Source: Vagococcus acidifermentans
GTDB taxonomy: Bacteria; Bacillota; Bacilli; Lactobacillales; Vagococcaceae
Assembly (NCBI RefSeq): GCF_003987655.1
Contig: NZ_NGKC01000002.1
Location: forward strand, 1-64,000
Direction: 5' to 3'
DNA length: 64,000 nt
A program made the translations under genes and the position numbers. This document shows positions 1 through 8,835 of the stretch, in pieces (positions within the stretch are counted from its first letter, which is position 1; each line of letters starts with the position of its first letter). The notes below the pieces were generated by a model that had not been told where the DNA came from, made no database searches, and saw nothing but the letters and a program-made list of their open reading frames with translations.

Positions 1-45
1 AATTAAAAAGAGATAAGGCTGTGAGCGGTTGGTGGTCATTTGAAA

Positions 46-118
46 AGCCCCTTTTAAGGGGCTAGCGAGTGGTGAGCCCTTCTAGGGCTGTTAAAAAGCC
101 ACCCGTTTTCACGGGTGG
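46..118. repeat. Three tandem hairpins, possible end of an IS200/IS605-like element
   Basis: Three perfect hairpins follow one another: AGCCCCTT/AAGGGGCT (46-63), AGCCCT/AGGGCT (75-89) and CCACCCGT/ACGGGTGG with a TTTC loop (99-118). None is a classic terminator on the + strand; on the - strand the third is followed by CTTTTTAA. Clusters of short perfect hairpins of this kind sit at the ends of IS200/IS605-family single-strand transposons, whose transposase would lie left of the window. The transposon assignment is inference from resemblance; tandem terminators of an upstream gene are the alternative. Confidence 0.4.
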
Positions 119-172
119 ATATTTACTGTTTGAGTGACTTTAATCGCAAGAAATCGCTGTTGATATCATATA

Positions 173-201
173 TTGCGTTTAAATGCAGAAAAGGATATGA
201 T
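173..201 (+). promoter_or_regulatory. Sigma-A type promoter of the acyltransferase gene
   Basis: TTGCGT (173-178), a 17-base spacer and TATGAT (196-201) stand about 20 bases before the GTG start at 222. An AGGAGGG ribosome binding site lies at 210-216. Confidence 0.5.
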
Positions 202-221
202 AATTTAACAGGAGGGATTTT

Positions 222-1226
222 GTGTCAGATAAACAAGCAGCGCGTGACCCTTATTTTGACAACGCCAAACTTATTCTTATCTTTCTGGTGATATTTGGAC
301 ACCTGATTCAGCCTTTTGTCGCAACACACGGCGTACTGGAGGATGTGTATTACTTTATTTATACGTTTCATATGCCCGCCTTTGTTCTGATATCCGGGTA
401 TTTTTCAAAACATTATGCACGGAAGGGCTATTATCGGGAGCTTGTAAAAAAACTGCTTTTTCCTTATATCTGCTTTCAGATTATTTACAGTTTATTCAAT
501 GTGCTGATTAATTTGGACAGCCGCGTACACCTATCTCTGTTTAATCCGAAGTGGTCGCTTTGGTTTTTGCTGAGTATGTTTTTCTGGCAGCTGCTGCTAT
601 TGGTTTTCGGCAACATACAGCCGGTGCTCGGTCTTTTTTTGGCATTTTCTTTTGGCATGCTGGCCGGCTATGCAGACGGCATTGACAGTTTTTTAAGCTT
701 GTCGCGGACGATTGTATTTTTCCCTTTTTTTCTACTGGGATTTTATGCGACTCCAGCACAATTTCAACGCGTCCGGCAACGGCGCATGATTTTTTATGGG
801 CTGGCGATTTTTTTATTGCTGGGCAACATCATCAGACGCTTGGAACAAGCAAATAAATACTGGTTTTTTGGCTCGCAGCCATATGACCATTTTTTGGAGA
901 ACCCGGAAGTCGGCGGCGTTGTCCGTTTGTTGGTTTATACAATGAGTTTATGCGCTATATTTGCCTTTTTTACCTTTGTACCCCGCAAAAGATATGTTTT
1001 TACCAAGTGGGGGCAAAACACGCTGTATACGTATTTGCTGCATGGGTTTGTGGTCAAGGGGCTGCGTTCCAAAGATGTGGCGTCTTTGCCGTTTAACTCA
1101 TGGACTTTTTTAATTGTTATTTTGTTGAGTGTTGTGCTGACAGCCGGATTGTCAAGTGTCAACTGGGCCAAATTGTTCCGGACATGCTGGCAGACGGTTC
1201 GTAAGGTGACGCGAAAAAGCGGTTAA
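222..1226 (+). CDS. Acyltransferase 3 family membrane protein
   Basis: A 334-residue polytopic membrane protein with about ten hydrophobic segments. It opens with the DNAKLILIFLVIFGHL segment, whose GH pair (His27) is the conserved histidine of acyltransferase-3/OafA/fucose O-acetylase proteins. These transfer acyl groups to cell-surface sugars at the membrane; the acceptor here cannot be deduced. A late YLLHGF segment also fits the family. The start is GTG at 222, supported by AGGAGGG at 210-216. It is a single gene between the hairpin cluster and mltG, so it gives no operon clue about its substrate. Confidence 0.75.
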   Translation: MSDKQAARDPYFDNAKLILIFLVIFGHLIQPFVATHGVLEDVYYFIYTFHMPAFVLISGYFSKHYARKGYYRELVKKLLFPYICFQIIYSLFNVLINLDSRVHLSLFNPKWSLWFLLSMFFWQLLLLVFGNIQPVLGLFLAFSFGMLAGYADGIDSFLSLSRTIVFFPFFLLGFYATPAQFQRVRQRRMIFYGLAIFLLLGNIIRRLEQANKYWFFGSQPYDHFLENPEVGGVVRLLVYTMSLCAIFAFFTFVPRKRYVFTKWGQNTLYTYLLHGFVVKGLRSKDVASLPFNSWTFLIVILLSVVLTAGLSSVNWAKLFRTCWQTVRKVTRKSG

Positions 1227-1440
1227 TGACGTATTAAACAGGCATAATTAAAATATATTTTTATTTCCAAGCGATTTCATGTATAATAAGGAAGGTTTAA
1301 TCCGCTACAACTTAAAACGGTTATTGTCTAAAAAGAATCGGAAAGTAAGAGCAAAAAATTCATAACTGTATTTTAACTTGGACTTATTTCTGATGTAACA
1401 TTGATTTATCCTGACAATAGCTACCTTTTTCTGCAAAATG

Positions 1441-1478
1441 TGATATAATGCAGAAGATATTTTCAGTAAACCAAGGAG
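1441..1478 (+). promoter_or_regulatory. Extended -10 promoter and RBS of mltG
   Basis: TGATATAAT (1441-1449) is an extended -10 box and AAGGAG (1473-1478) the ribosome binding site. No good -35 box is visible. The rest of the 265-base gap after the acyltransferase holds no convincing gene. Confidence 0.5.
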
Positions 1479-1491
1479 TACATAAAACACT

Positions 1492-2661
1492 ATGACAAAT
1501 AAAGATCAGCATGATACGCAAATGTCCCGAAAGCGCCGCTCGCGCGAGCAATATCAGGAACGTGAGCGCGAAAACCGAGTGGTTCGTAAAATTGTCGGCG
1601 CGGTTGTCACTGTTTTGATTGTGACTTTGCTTATAGCCGCCTTTACCGGTTACCGCTACTTCAAAGCAGGACTGGAACCTCTGGATACGTCCAATAAAAA
1701 ACTGGTTCAGGTGGAAGTGCCGCTTGGCAGCACCAGTAAGGACATCGGTCAAATTCTTGAACAAAGCAAGGTCATCAAAAGTGGTCTTGTCTTCAGCTAT
1801 TATGTGAAAACCAATAACCTTTCAGACTTTCAGGCAGGTTTTTATCAAATGGCGCCTAATATGACGCTGAAAGAAATCACGCAGATGCTGAAAGAAGGCG
1901 GCACCGATGAACCGGAAGCTTTGGCTGATGCCCGCTTGACGATTCCGGAAGGGTACTCAATCAGTGAAATTGCTGATTTGTTTGCAAAAAAGACAGATGT
2001 GACGCGTGATGATTTTCTGAATTTGATGAAGGATGAAAAATACTTCAATACACTGGCTGGCAAATACCCTGAGCTGTTGATGAGTGCCAAAAGTGCCAAA
2101 GATGTGCGCTACCGTCTTGAAGGGTATCTGTTTCCTGCTACGTATAACTATTACAAGGAAGGCAAGTTGGAGGATCTGGTTGAGCAGATGGTGGTCAAGA
2201 CGAACAATGTCTTGTCACAATACCAAACACAACTTGATGAAATTCATCAGACAAAGAAATTGTCTACTCAGCAAGTTTTGACATTGGCTTCTCTGGTGGA
2301 GAAGGAAGGTGTCAGCGACGAGGACAGACGCAATATTGCGCAAGTCTTCTTCAACCGTCTGGATATGGACATGCCGCTGCAGTCGGACATTTCCGTCTTG
2401 TATGCAATGGAAAAACACAAGGTCCACTTGTCAAACAAGGACACTCAAACCGACTCGCCGTATAATCTGTACATCAACAAAGGGACCGGGCCGGGCCCGT
2501 TTAACAGTCCCAGCGAAGCAGCGATTCAAGCAGTGTTGAATCCGGAGTATAATGACTACTTGTACTTCCTGGCAGATGTGACAGACGGCAATGTCTATTA
2601 TGCGAAGACATACGAGGAACATCTTGATCAGAAAAAGCAATATATTGACGATAAAAGATAA
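1492..2661 (+). CDS. mltG: Endolytic transglycosylase MltG (YceG-like)
   Basis: A 389-residue membrane-anchored lytic transglycosylase that cuts nascent peptidoglycan strands and so limits glycan length. The basic N-terminus (residues 1-32) is cytosolic, one transmembrane helix spans about 33-52, and the rest is extracellular. The YceG catalytic motif LASLVEKE is present, with the predicted catalytic glutamate at E270, followed by the family block NRLDMDMPLQSD. Start at ATG 1492 after AAGGAG. Its 3' side ends in a 12-bp hairpin before greA; mltG-greA adjacency is common in Firmicutes. Confidence 0.93.
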   Translation: MTNKDQHDTQMSRKRRSREQYQERERENRVVRKIVGAVVTVLIVTLLIAAFTGYRYFKAGLEPLDTSNKKLVQVEVPLGSTSKDIGQILEQSKVIKSGLVFSYYVKTNNLSDFQAGFYQMAPNMTLKEITQMLKEGGTDEPEALADARLTIPEGYSISEIADLFAKKTDVTRDDFLNLMKDEKYFNTLAGKYPELLMSAKSAKDVRYRLEGYLFPATYNYYKEGKLEDLVEQMVVKTNNVLSQYQTQLDEIHQTKKLSTQQVLTLASLVEKEGVSDEDRRNIAQVFFNRLDMDMPLQSDISVLYAMEKHKVHLSNKDTQTDSPYNLYINKGTGPGPFNSPSEAAIQAVLNPEYNDYLYFLADVTDGNVYYAKTYEEHLDQKKQYIDDKR

Positions 2662-2732
2662 AATAATCCTCGTTTAAGCTATTTACTTTTCAACAATAAC
2701 GTGTTATTCTGTTGAATGTTAGAGAATGTGAA

Positions 2733-2760
2733 AGCTTTTCCAAGAGAACTTGGAAAAGCT
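2733..2760 (+). terminator. Hairpin between mltG and greA
   Basis: AGCTTTTCCAAG pairs perfectly with CTTGGAAAAGCT around an AGAA loop (12-bp stem). The following ATTCATTTT is only a weak U-tract, so it may be a partial terminator letting some transcription into greA. Confidence 0.6.
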
Positions 2761-2808
2761 ATTCATTTTATGTTTGTCATAAAAGTTTTAAGGAGAAGTG
2801 AGAACCAA

Positions 2809-3279
2809 ATGGAAAAAGTATATCCAATGACAATAGAAGGCAAAGAAAAACTGGAAAGAGAACTGGAAGAATTAAAAACAGTTAAGCGGAAGGAAATTGT
2901 GGAGCGCATCAAAGTTGCCCGCAGTTTTGGCGATTTATCCGAAAATTCAGAGTATGAATCAGCAAAAGACGAACAAGCTTTTGTGGAAGGCCGCATCACG
3001 ACGTTGGAAAACATGATTCGGTTCGCGCAGATTATCGACAACAATGCAGTCGATAAAGATACGGTTTCTCTTGGTCGGACGGTGACGTTTATGGAACTGC
3101 CTGACGGCGAAGAAGAACAGTATACAATTGTCGGGAGTGCGGAGGCCGACCCGTTTTCTGGAAAGATTTCAAATGATTCGCCTATCGCCAAAGCGCTAAT
3201 CGGCAGAAAAATTAATGAAGAAATCACCATCAGCACACCAGGCGGGGACATGAACGTTCAAATTTTAAAAATTTCCTAA
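2809..3279 (+). CDS. greA: Transcription elongation factor GreA
   Basis: A 156-residue GreA, the usual length. It inserts a coiled coil into the RNA polymerase secondary channel and stimulates cleavage of backtracked RNA. The N-terminal coiled coil (1-75) carries the tip motif GDLSENSEY with the acidic residues D42 and E45; the C-terminal FKBP-like domain ends in [14 protein letters not shown] 2809 is chosen because it gives the family length and follows AAGGAG at 2790-2795; the frame stays open further upstream to 2716 but runs through the preceding hairpin. Confidence 0.95.
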   Translation: MEKVYPMTIEGKEKLERELEELKTVKRKEIVERIKVARSFGDLSENSEYESAKDEQAFVEGRITTLENMIRFAQIIDNNAVDKDTVSLGRTVTFMELPDGEEEQYTIVGSAEADPFSGKISNDSPIAKALIGRKINEEITISTPGGDMNVQILKIS

Positions 3280-3308
3280 GTTATGCTGTCACGGCATAAC
3301 TTTTTTTT
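3280..3308 (+). terminator. Terminator of greA
   Basis: GTTATGC/GCATAAC stem followed by eight T residues. Confidence 0.85.
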
Positions 3309-3313
3309 AAATC

Positions 3314-3379
3314 AGACTAAAGTCGTAGTCCAACTTCGACCTTGGGGCGTTGCTTTTTAAAGGTCAAGTTGCTTATACT
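3314..3379 (+). promoter_or_regulatory. liaFSR promoter with candidate LiaR site
   Basis: TTGCTT (3350-3355), an 18-base spacer and TATACT (3374-3379) form a promoter. Just upstream, AGACTAAAGTCGTAGTCC (3314-3331) contains GACT-AA-AGTC plus a further AGTC, resembling LiaR/VraR-type operators. The position, about 20 bases upstream of the -35 box, suits activation and would make the operon autoregulated. The operator call is inference. Confidence 0.45.
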
Positions 3380-3414
3380 TAAGTATGAAAGTTCGTGGAA
3401 AAGGAGCATACTAA

Positions 3415-4146
3415 ATGGAAAGCTCATGGAGATTTTTTATCATAGGAGAATTGCTGCTTGGTCTATGGGCACTGAGCCAGCTCCTGAATAACGTGCCGAT
3501 TCTTATCTTATTGATTTTTTCTGTTATTAATCTGGTTTATGCCTTAAAAAAAGTACGTCAAACATCATTCAATCAGTTTCAAAGGGTGGCGAGCGCGGTA
3601 GTCATTCTATTGTGCTTATTCAACACACCGGCTTTTTGGCTGATGATTATTTTTGCTGTTCTCTTCATTGGCTTGAAGGGGGTGGAAGTGTCCGGCGTTG
3701 CACTGTTTAGCGGCATTCCTTGGAATAAGAAAAAAATGGTAATTGTCAATACGACGGAAAGCGATTTGAAAAACGGGCGGCGCTTTAAGAGAAAGTGGTT
3801 TGGTAATACCCGCATCGGCAGCAACACATATGAGTGGGATGACATCAATATGTCTATCTTATCAGGGGATACAATTGTCGATTTAGGCAATACGCTCTTA
3901 CCCAAAGAAGACAATGTGATTTTGATTCGTAAAGGATTGGGCCGGACGAGGATTTTGGTGCCTACAGGTATTGGTATCATGCTGGAACATTCATCCATTG
4001 CCGGAGATGTTGTTTTTCAGAAAAAAGTCTATCATTTGAGAAATGAATCCATCAAGATTTTTTCCGATGATTATGATGATGCACCGCGCCGGCTGAAGAT
4101 CATCACCAATACACTGTTCGGTGATATTGAGGTGATTCGCGTATGA
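3415..4146 (+). CDS. liaF: LiaF-type inhibitor of the LiaRS two-component system
   Basis: A 243-residue membrane protein with a LiaF/VraT architecture: four hydrophobic segments packed in residues 1-90 followed by a soluble beta-rich C-terminal domain of the LiaF C-terminal type. In Firmicutes this protein holds the LiaS/VraS kinase in check until cell-wall antibiotics such as bacitracin or daptomycin disturb the envelope. The stop overlaps the liaS start in an ATGA, so the two are translationally coupled. ATG 3415 follows AAAGGAG. Calling the kinase cognate rests on this fixed gene order. Confidence 0.88.
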   Translation: MESSWRFFIIGELLLGLWALSQLLNNVPILILLIFSVINLVYALKKVRQTSFNQFQRVASAVVILLCLFNTPAFWLMIIFAVLFIGLKGVEVSGVALFSGIPWNKKKMVIVNTTESDLKNGRRFKRKWFGNTRIGSNTYEWDDINMSILSGDTIVDLGNTLLPKEDNVILIRKGLGRTRILVPTGIGIMLEHSSIAGDVVFQKKVYHLRNESIKIFSDDYDDAPRRLKIITNTLFGDIEVIRV

Positions 4147-5219
4147 TGAATCGGAATCAGTGGCTGATGTTTCTCTATACGTTCCTGCTGACTTTTCTGG
4201 TGCTGATTGTGACCTTATATTCTTATTTTTATGCCAAGCACCAAAAAAAGTGGCTGATGGAGCTGTTCACGACCAAAATGGTGATGGTGCCGATTATCGT
4301 TTATGTGCTGCTGATTGCGGTTGTGGTGAGCGGCATGGTCATGCTGATTATGTATTTTGTCAGACGTCAGACCTATGGTAGAATAGAAGAAAAATTACAA
4401 TTGCTTGTTTCAGGTAATTATGACAGCCCGTTATTGGAGAGGCAGTATTTCAACGACACAGATAATGAATATCTCATGCAAATCGAACAGGCAATCACTG
4501 ATATTCGAGTGAAAATGACGAGTATGTCAAAGGACCTGCAATACTACAGCAAACAGCCGCAAATGGTGGACGGGGAATCAAAGGAAGATATCCTTCAGGC
4601 TGAGCGCCACCGCCTTGCCAGAGAGCTGCATGACTCGGTCAGTCAGCAGCTGTTTGCCGCAACGATGATGTTGTCTGCGTTGAATGAAGCGGCAGAAGAC
4701 AGCGATATTCCCGAACCGCTGCGAAAACAGCTGGAAATGGTCGGAAGCATCATCAATACGTCGCAATCAGAGATGCGTGCGCTGCTTTTGCATCTGCGCC
4801 CGATTAATCTTGAAGGAAAGTCATTAAAACAAGGCATTAAGCAGCTTCTGGTCGAGCTGCAGTCAAAAATCAATATCAAATTGATTTGGGATATCGAAGA
4901 CGTCCATCTGGAAAGCGGCATCGAGGATCATTTGTTTCGAATCGTCCAAGAGCTGCTGTCGAATGCGCTGCGCCATGCTAAAGCCAGCACGCTGGAAGTC
5001 TATTTGAATAGAGTGGAAAATATTGTATTGCTTCGCGTGGTTGACGATGGTATCGGCTTTGATATGACACAAAAAAAAGTCGGTAGTTACGGTTTGAACA
5101 ACATCGGTGAACGTGTGACAGGAATGGGCGGTACACACCGAATCGTCAGCTTCGAAGGACAAGGGACAAGTGTTGAAATCAAGGTACCAGTGATAGGGGA
5201 GAATGGAGAAAATGATTAA
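4143..5219 (+). CDS. liaS: Sensor histidine kinase LiaS/VraS
   Basis: A 358-residue NarL-class sensor kinase. Two transmembrane helices (about 8-28 and 48-70) enclose only a very short loop, the intramembrane-sensing design of LiaS/VraS. The HisKA_3 motif [16 protein letters not shown] carries the phosphorylated histidine H163. The ATPase domain shows the N box NALRHAKAS and the G boxes DDGIGFD and [12 protein letters not shown]. It should respond to envelope stress through LiaF and phosphorylate the regulator encoded next. It overlaps liaF by 4 bases and liaR by 8-17 bases depending on the liaR start. Confidence 0.92.
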   Translation: MMNRNQWLMFLYTFLLTFLVLIVTLYSYFYAKHQKKWLMELFTTKMVMVPIIVYVLLIAVVVSGMVMLIMYFVRRQTYGRIEEKLQLLVSGNYDSPLLERQYFNDTDNEYLMQIEQAITDIRVKMTSMSKDLQYYSKQPQMVDGESKEDILQAERHRLARELHDSVSQQLFAATMMLSALNEAAEDSDIPEPLRKQLEMVGSIINTSQSEMRALLLHLRPINLEGKSLKQGIKQLLVELQSKINIKLIWDIEDVHLESGIEDHLFRIVQELLSNALRHAKASTLEVYLNRVENIVLLRVVDDGIGFDMTQKKVGSYGLNNIGERVTGMGGTHRIVSFEGQGTSVEIKVPVIGENGEND

Positions 5220-5844
5220 AGTGCTATTGGTAGATGATCATGAGATGGTACGCTTAGGTGTTTCATCCTATTTGTCTATTCAATCAGATATTGAAGTTGT
5301 TGGCGAAGCAGTTAACGGGTTGGAAGGATATGAGAAGGCGCTTGATCTGCGCCCGGATATTATCTTGATGGATTTGGTTATGGATGTGATGGACGGTATC
5401 GAGTCCACCAAAAAAATACTGCTTGATTGGCCGGAAGCAAAAATATTGATTGTTACCAGTTTTATTGACGATGAAAAAGTGTATCCGGCTATCGAAGCGG
5501 GAGCAGCCGGCTACTTGTTGAAAACCTCATCAGCCAAAGAAATTGCCAATGCGATTCGTGCGACTTATCGGGGCGAAAAAGTGCTGGAACCGGAAGTGAC
5601 CAGTAAAATGATGGAGCGGCTGACGAAGAAAAATCAGCATGAACTGCATGAAGATCTCACCAATCGTGAACGGGAGATTTTGCTGCTGATTTCTGAAGGT
5701 AAAAGCAACCAGGAAATCGCAGACGAGCTCTTCATCACGCTGAAAACTGTCAAAACGCATGTGTCGAATATTTTATCCAAGCTGGATGTGGAAGACCGGA
5801 CGCAGGCAGCGATTTATGCGTTTAAAAATGGCATTGTGAAATAA
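5203..5844 (+). CDS. liaR: Response regulator LiaR/VraR
   Basis: A 213-residue NarL/FixJ-type regulator. The receiver domain has the acidic pair in LLVDDHE, phosphoacceptor D57 in [10 protein letters not shown], and the conserved T/S and K of VTSF and LLKTSS. The C-terminal LuxR-type helix-turn-helix is clear in [20 protein letters not shown] and [15 protein letters not shown] 5203 (after AGGGGAG) or ATG 5212 (after GGAG) could start it; the second gives the more usual MIKVLLVDD opening. It is the last gene of the liaFSR operon. Confidence 0.92.
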   Translation: MEKMIKVLLVDDHEMVRLGVSSYLSIQSDIEVVGEAVNGLEGYEKALDLRPDIILMDLVMDVMDGIESTKKILLDWPEAKILIVTSFIDDEKVYPAIEAGAAGYLLKTSSAKEIANAIRATYRGEKVLEPEVTSKMMERLTKKNQHELHEDLTNREREILLLISEGKSNQEIADELFITLKTVKTHVSNILSKLDVEDRTQAAIYAFKNGIVK

Positions 5845-5878
5845 TTTTTATTAATGTAGTGTGAATGGAGAAAGTGTC

Positions 5879-6541
5879 ATGAGAAAAACTTTTGCAATTA
5901 TTGGATTAGGACGTTTTGGCGGCAGTGTCTGCCGCACCTTGATTGAATCGGACCAGGAAGTGCTGGCAATCGACAATGACGAGGACCGGGTCAACGAATA
6001 CATGAATATTGCCACTCATGCGGTCGTGGCCAATGCTCAGGATGAAATCACGCTGAGGTCACTGGGACTTAGAAATTTTGATCACGTCATCATTGCGATT
6101 GGCGAAGACATCCAGGCGAGTATTTTGGTGACGTTAATGGCCAAAGAGATGGGCGTGCCGAGAATCACGGCTAAAGCACAGAATGAGTATCATGCACGGG
6201 TTTTGGAAAAAATCGGTGCGGATGTTGTCGTCCACCCGGAGAGAGACATGGGGATTCGTCTGGCACACAAATTAACGTCCAAGAACATTCTTGACTTTAT
6301 CGAATTGTCAGAAGATTATACACTGGCTGAGGTCGTGATGACGAACCGGGCATTTTTTGACCGGACAATCGGTGAAATCAATTTCCGTCAAAATTTTAAT
6401 CTGACGATTGTAGCAATCAGAAGAGGCAAGAAAAAACTCATCGTTTCCCCAGCGGCAGACGAGAGGATTCTTGAAGATGATGTCCTGCTTGTGGTGGGGA
6501 CGAATGAAGACGTGGAACTGTTTGACAACAGTATGGAGTAG
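5879..6541 (+). CDS. ktrA: Potassium uptake regulatory subunit, KtrA/TrkA type
   Basis: A 220-residue cytosolic RCK protein. The N-terminal Rossmann domain (IIGLGRFGGSVCRTL) binds a nucleotide; the C-terminal TrkA_C domain (about 140-220) follows. Such subunits form the octameric gating ring of Ktr potassium channels; the membrane subunit KtrB is not in this window. ATG 5879 is preferred over an in-frame GTG at 5861 because GGAGAAAG sits at the right distance before it. It is monocistronic with its own terminator. Confidence 0.85.
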   Translation: MRKTFAIIGLGRFGGSVCRTLIESDQEVLAIDNDEDRVNEYMNIATHAVVANAQDEITLRSLGLRNFDHVIIAIGEDIQASILVTLMAKEMGVPRITAKAQNEYHARVLEKIGADVVVHPERDMGIRLAHKLTSKNILDFIELSEDYTLAEVVMTNRAFFDRTIGEINFRQNFNLTIVAIRRGKKKLIVSPAADERILEDDVLLVVGTNEDVELFDNSME

Positions 6542-6578
6542 AAAACAGCGAGCATTAATACGCTGTTTTCTTTTTTTT
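6541..6578 (+). terminator. Terminator of ktrA
   Basis: GAAAACAGCG/CGCTGTTTTC stem (10 bp) followed by eight T residues; the stem starts at the end of the stop codon. Confidence 0.88.
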
Positions 6579-6617
6579 TATGTTAGAATAAATTGAATGA
6601 CAAATAGGGGGTAAATT

Positions 6618-6920
6618 ATGGCGGAGTTGACAGTGACAGCACGTGCACAGAAATGGTTTGCTGATGAAATGGGATTAGAGGCCGGCGACGGGGTACGCTT
6701 TTTTGGAAAATATGGCGGTTCAACAAATGCCCATGTTGGTTTTTCTACAGGAGTGGCCATTGCTCAACCAGAAAATCCTTCTGTCGTGGTAACCGAAGCA
6801 GGCATTTCTTATTTTTTCGAAGAGGCTGATGACTGGTTCTTCGGTCCGTATCTTTTGACGGTCGATGTGGCAGAAGGACAGGAAGAGCCGACTTATCTGT
6901 ATACACAGATTAATAAGTAA
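6618..6920 (+). CDS. HesB-like protein (YneR family) without cysteines
   Basis: A 100-residue protein with the HesB/IscA-like fold signature (ELTVTARAQKWFADEM, GVRFFGKYGGS, VTEAGISYFFEE). True A-type Fe-S carriers bind iron through three conserved cysteines; this protein contains no cysteine at all, as in the Bacillus YneR branch, so an Fe-S carrier role is unlikely. Its function is unknown. ATG 6618 follows AGGGGG at 6606-6611. It stands alone between two terminators. Confidence 0.75.
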   Translation: MAELTVTARAQKWFADEMGLEAGDGVRFFGKYGGSTNAHVGFSTGVAIAQPENPSVVVTEAGISYFFEEADDWFFGPYLLTVDVAEGQEEPTYLYTQINK

Positions 6921-6960
6921 TGCGGTTATGAATCGTTGATTTAAAAGAACACCTTGTTAA

Positions 6961-6998
6961 AACGGAGTAAGGAGCAGCTTTCCTTCTCCGTTTTTTTT
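6961..6998 (+). terminator. Terminator of the HesB-like gene
   Basis: CGGAG-T-AAGGA pairs with TCCTT-CTCCG (one bulge) and is followed by eight T residues. Confidence 0.85.
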
Positions 6999-7075
6999 AG
7001 GTTGTACAGCTTCTGTATCACACACGATTGAATGCCAAACTAGGCTAACGTCTATCTTATAACTTATAATCAAAG

Positions 7076-7110
7076 CAAAAAAAATCTACCCAGGCAAACG
7101 GCTTGGGTAG
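7076..7110 (-). terminator. Terminator of the DUF1189 gene
   Basis: CTACCCA/TGGGTAG stem with a run of A on the + strand, which is a T-tract in the minus-strand transcript. Confidence 0.75.
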
Positions 7111-7149
7111 AAAATCAGCATTGTCAATCCGGTTTGACGGCGACATTTT

Positions 7150-7974
7150 TTATTTGTTTTCCGGCGGCGGATTGTTTCCGGTCATGAGCGGCGGGCCAAA
7201 AATTCTAAAGTACATAAAGAGTGTGAGTACGAGAATAAAATTTTTGACATTCAGCGTCGGCATCAACAGCTGCAATACAGTAATCAAAAAAACCGGCAAA
7301 GTTGCGCAGTAAACAGTGATTTTAAAATTATCAATGTATCGCAACCCCTTCACTTTAAACTTGCTGTATAAGTTAGTGATAAAGGTCAGTATCAGCATAT
7401 TGAATAGAAAGCTGAAGAAAACAATCCAGATGGCGATTAAGAATGTCACACCGATAATCATCAAGTTATTGTTTTTGGATGTCAGGACATCTGTTAAAAA
7501 AGCTTTGTCCACATCGCTCATCTGCGGTGCAGAATAGGGAAAACTGATGACATTTGTATCAAGCAGTTCGCTGGAACTGTTGAGCGTCGGCAGAACCAGA
7601 ACGAATTCTTCTTTTAAAAAGGCAATCCCGAATGTCAAGTCGCTGATATCGGCTTCGATTTCTTTTTTCGTACGTTTCCCGTCCGGATCAAACGTAAAGA
7701 CGACTGTATTCGACTGGTAAATAAATCCGGCGTCTTTTTCGCTGGTGGTCAACTGATTATCAGTAATGCTGAACTCAGGCAGCTTTTTTACAATTTTTTC
7801 ACCGTCTTGCTGTAATGTCTGGAAAAATTTGTAGGACTGGTTCACCATCGGCAAACTCATGACAAGACTGAGAAATAACATGTAAAGAAAGACTCTGGGC
7901 AGCTTTTTCTGACTGGCATAATATAGCATGCGCGGCTTAATAAAAGCTGCTTTAAATAGTTGAAAATTGCTCAT
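7150..7974 (-). CDS. DUF1189 family membrane protein
   Basis: A 274-residue integral membrane protein matching the DUF1189 layout: one hydrophobic helix near residues 27-47, an extracytoplasmic domain of about 115 residues, then three to four membrane helices (about 170-260). The motif KPRMLYYASQKKLPRVFLYM near the N-terminus is typical. The molecular role is not established. The extracellular loop between membrane segments suggests a sensing or scaffolding role, which is inference. It is monocistronic and convergent with the HesB-like gene. Confidence 0.7.
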   Translation of the reverse strand: MSNFQLFKAAFIKPRMLYYASQKKLPRVFLYMLFLSLVMSLPMVNQSYKFFQTLQQDGEKIVKKLPEFSITDNQLTTSEKDAGFIYQSNTVVFTFDPDGKRTKKEIEADISDLTFGIAFLKEEFVLVLPTLNSSSELLDTNVISFPYSAPQMSDVDKAFLTDVLTSKNNNLMIIGVTFLIAIWIVFFSFLFNMLILTFITNLYSKFKVKGLRYIDNFKITVYCATLPVFLITVLQLLMPTLNVKNFILVLTLFMYFRIFGPPLMTGNNPPPENK

Positions 7975-8072
7975 AGCTACTCCTTCGATATAATTTACGA
8001 CATATCTTCCATTCTAAACTGTTTAAAGGAGTAATACAAGTTTTTAAAGTCACTAAATGTTAGGCGGTTTTT

Positions 8073-8139
8073 TTGAAAATATTTTTTTTTAATGGTATAG
8101 TTGATTTGTGAACGACCATAACTATAAACTTTTAGGAGG
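8073..8139 (+). promoter_or_regulatory. sodA promoter and RBS
   Basis: TTGAAA (8073-8078), a 17-base spacer and TATAGT (8096-8101), then AGGAGG (8134-8139) seven bases before the sodA ATG. Confidence 0.75.
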
Positions 8140-8146
8140 CTTTTAA

Positions 8147-8755
8147 ATGACTTACAACTTACCAGATCTACCATACGCTTATGATGCCCTAGAGCCGCAC
8201 ATTGACGAGTTGACTATGCATCTTCACCATGAGAAGCATCATAATACTTATGTGACTAACTTGAATGCTGCGATTGAAAAACATCCAGAACTGGGGTCTA
8301 AATCAATTGACGAGCTGGTTGCAGACCTGGCCAATGTTCCAGAAGACATTCGGACTGCTGTTCGCAACAATGGCGGCGGACACGCAAACCACAGCTTTTT
8401 CTGGCAAATCATGGCACCAAATGCCGGCGGTGAACCAACTGGTGAAATCAAGGCTGCAATTGATGAAGCATTTGGAAGTTTTGATGCATTTAAAGAGCAA
8501 TTTACTGCGGCTGCAACAGGGCGTTTCGGCTCCGGCTGGGCGTGGCTAGTTGTCAATGACGGCAAATTGGAAATCATGTCCACTGCAAATCAGGATTCTC
8601 CTCTGACAGAAGGCAAAACACCTGTTTTGGGTCTTGATGTGTGGGAGCATGCATACTATAAGAAATACAGCAACGTCAGACCAGATTATATCAAAGCATT
8701 CTGGAATGTTGTTAACTGGGATGAAGTTAACAAACGTTATGATGCTGCCAAATAA
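8147..8755 (+). CDS. sodA: Manganese/iron superoxide dismutase
   Basis: A 202-residue SodA that dismutates superoxide to oxygen and hydrogen peroxide in the cytosol. The four metal ligands are present: H27 (MHLHHEKHH), H82 (HANHSFFW), D164 and H168 (LDVWEHAYY). The [10 protein letters not shown] region and length match Gram-positive Mn enzymes; metal choice between Mn and Fe cannot be fixed from sequence. It is monocistronic with a strong promoter and terminator. Confidence 0.96.
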   Translation: MTYNLPDLPYAYDALEPHIDELTMHLHHEKHHNTYVTNLNAAIEKHPELGSKSIDELVADLANVPEDIRTAVRNNGGGHANHSFFWQIMAPNAGGEPTGEIKAAIDEAFGSFDAFKEQFTAAATGRFGSGWAWLVVNDGKLEIMSTANQDSPLTEGKTPVLGLDVWEHAYYKKYSNVRPDYIKAFWNVVNWDEVNKRYDAAK

Positions 8756-8765
8756 GGATGAAGTT

Positions 8766-8797
8766 AAAGGTGAAAGAATGTAATTCTTTCACCTTTT
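8766..8797 (+). terminator. Terminator of sodA
   Basis: AAAGGTGAAAGAAT/ATTCTTTCACCTTT stem (14 bp) around a 3-base loop, with a short T-tract. Confidence 0.85.
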
Positions 8798-8835
8798 CAT
8801 TAGAATAAAGTCAAAGAATGGAGTGTCTTTCTGAA

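Noticed and set aside
2716-2808. N-terminal extension of greA
   Set aside because: The frame passes through the mltG hairpin and would lengthen GreA beyond its conserved 156-158 residues.
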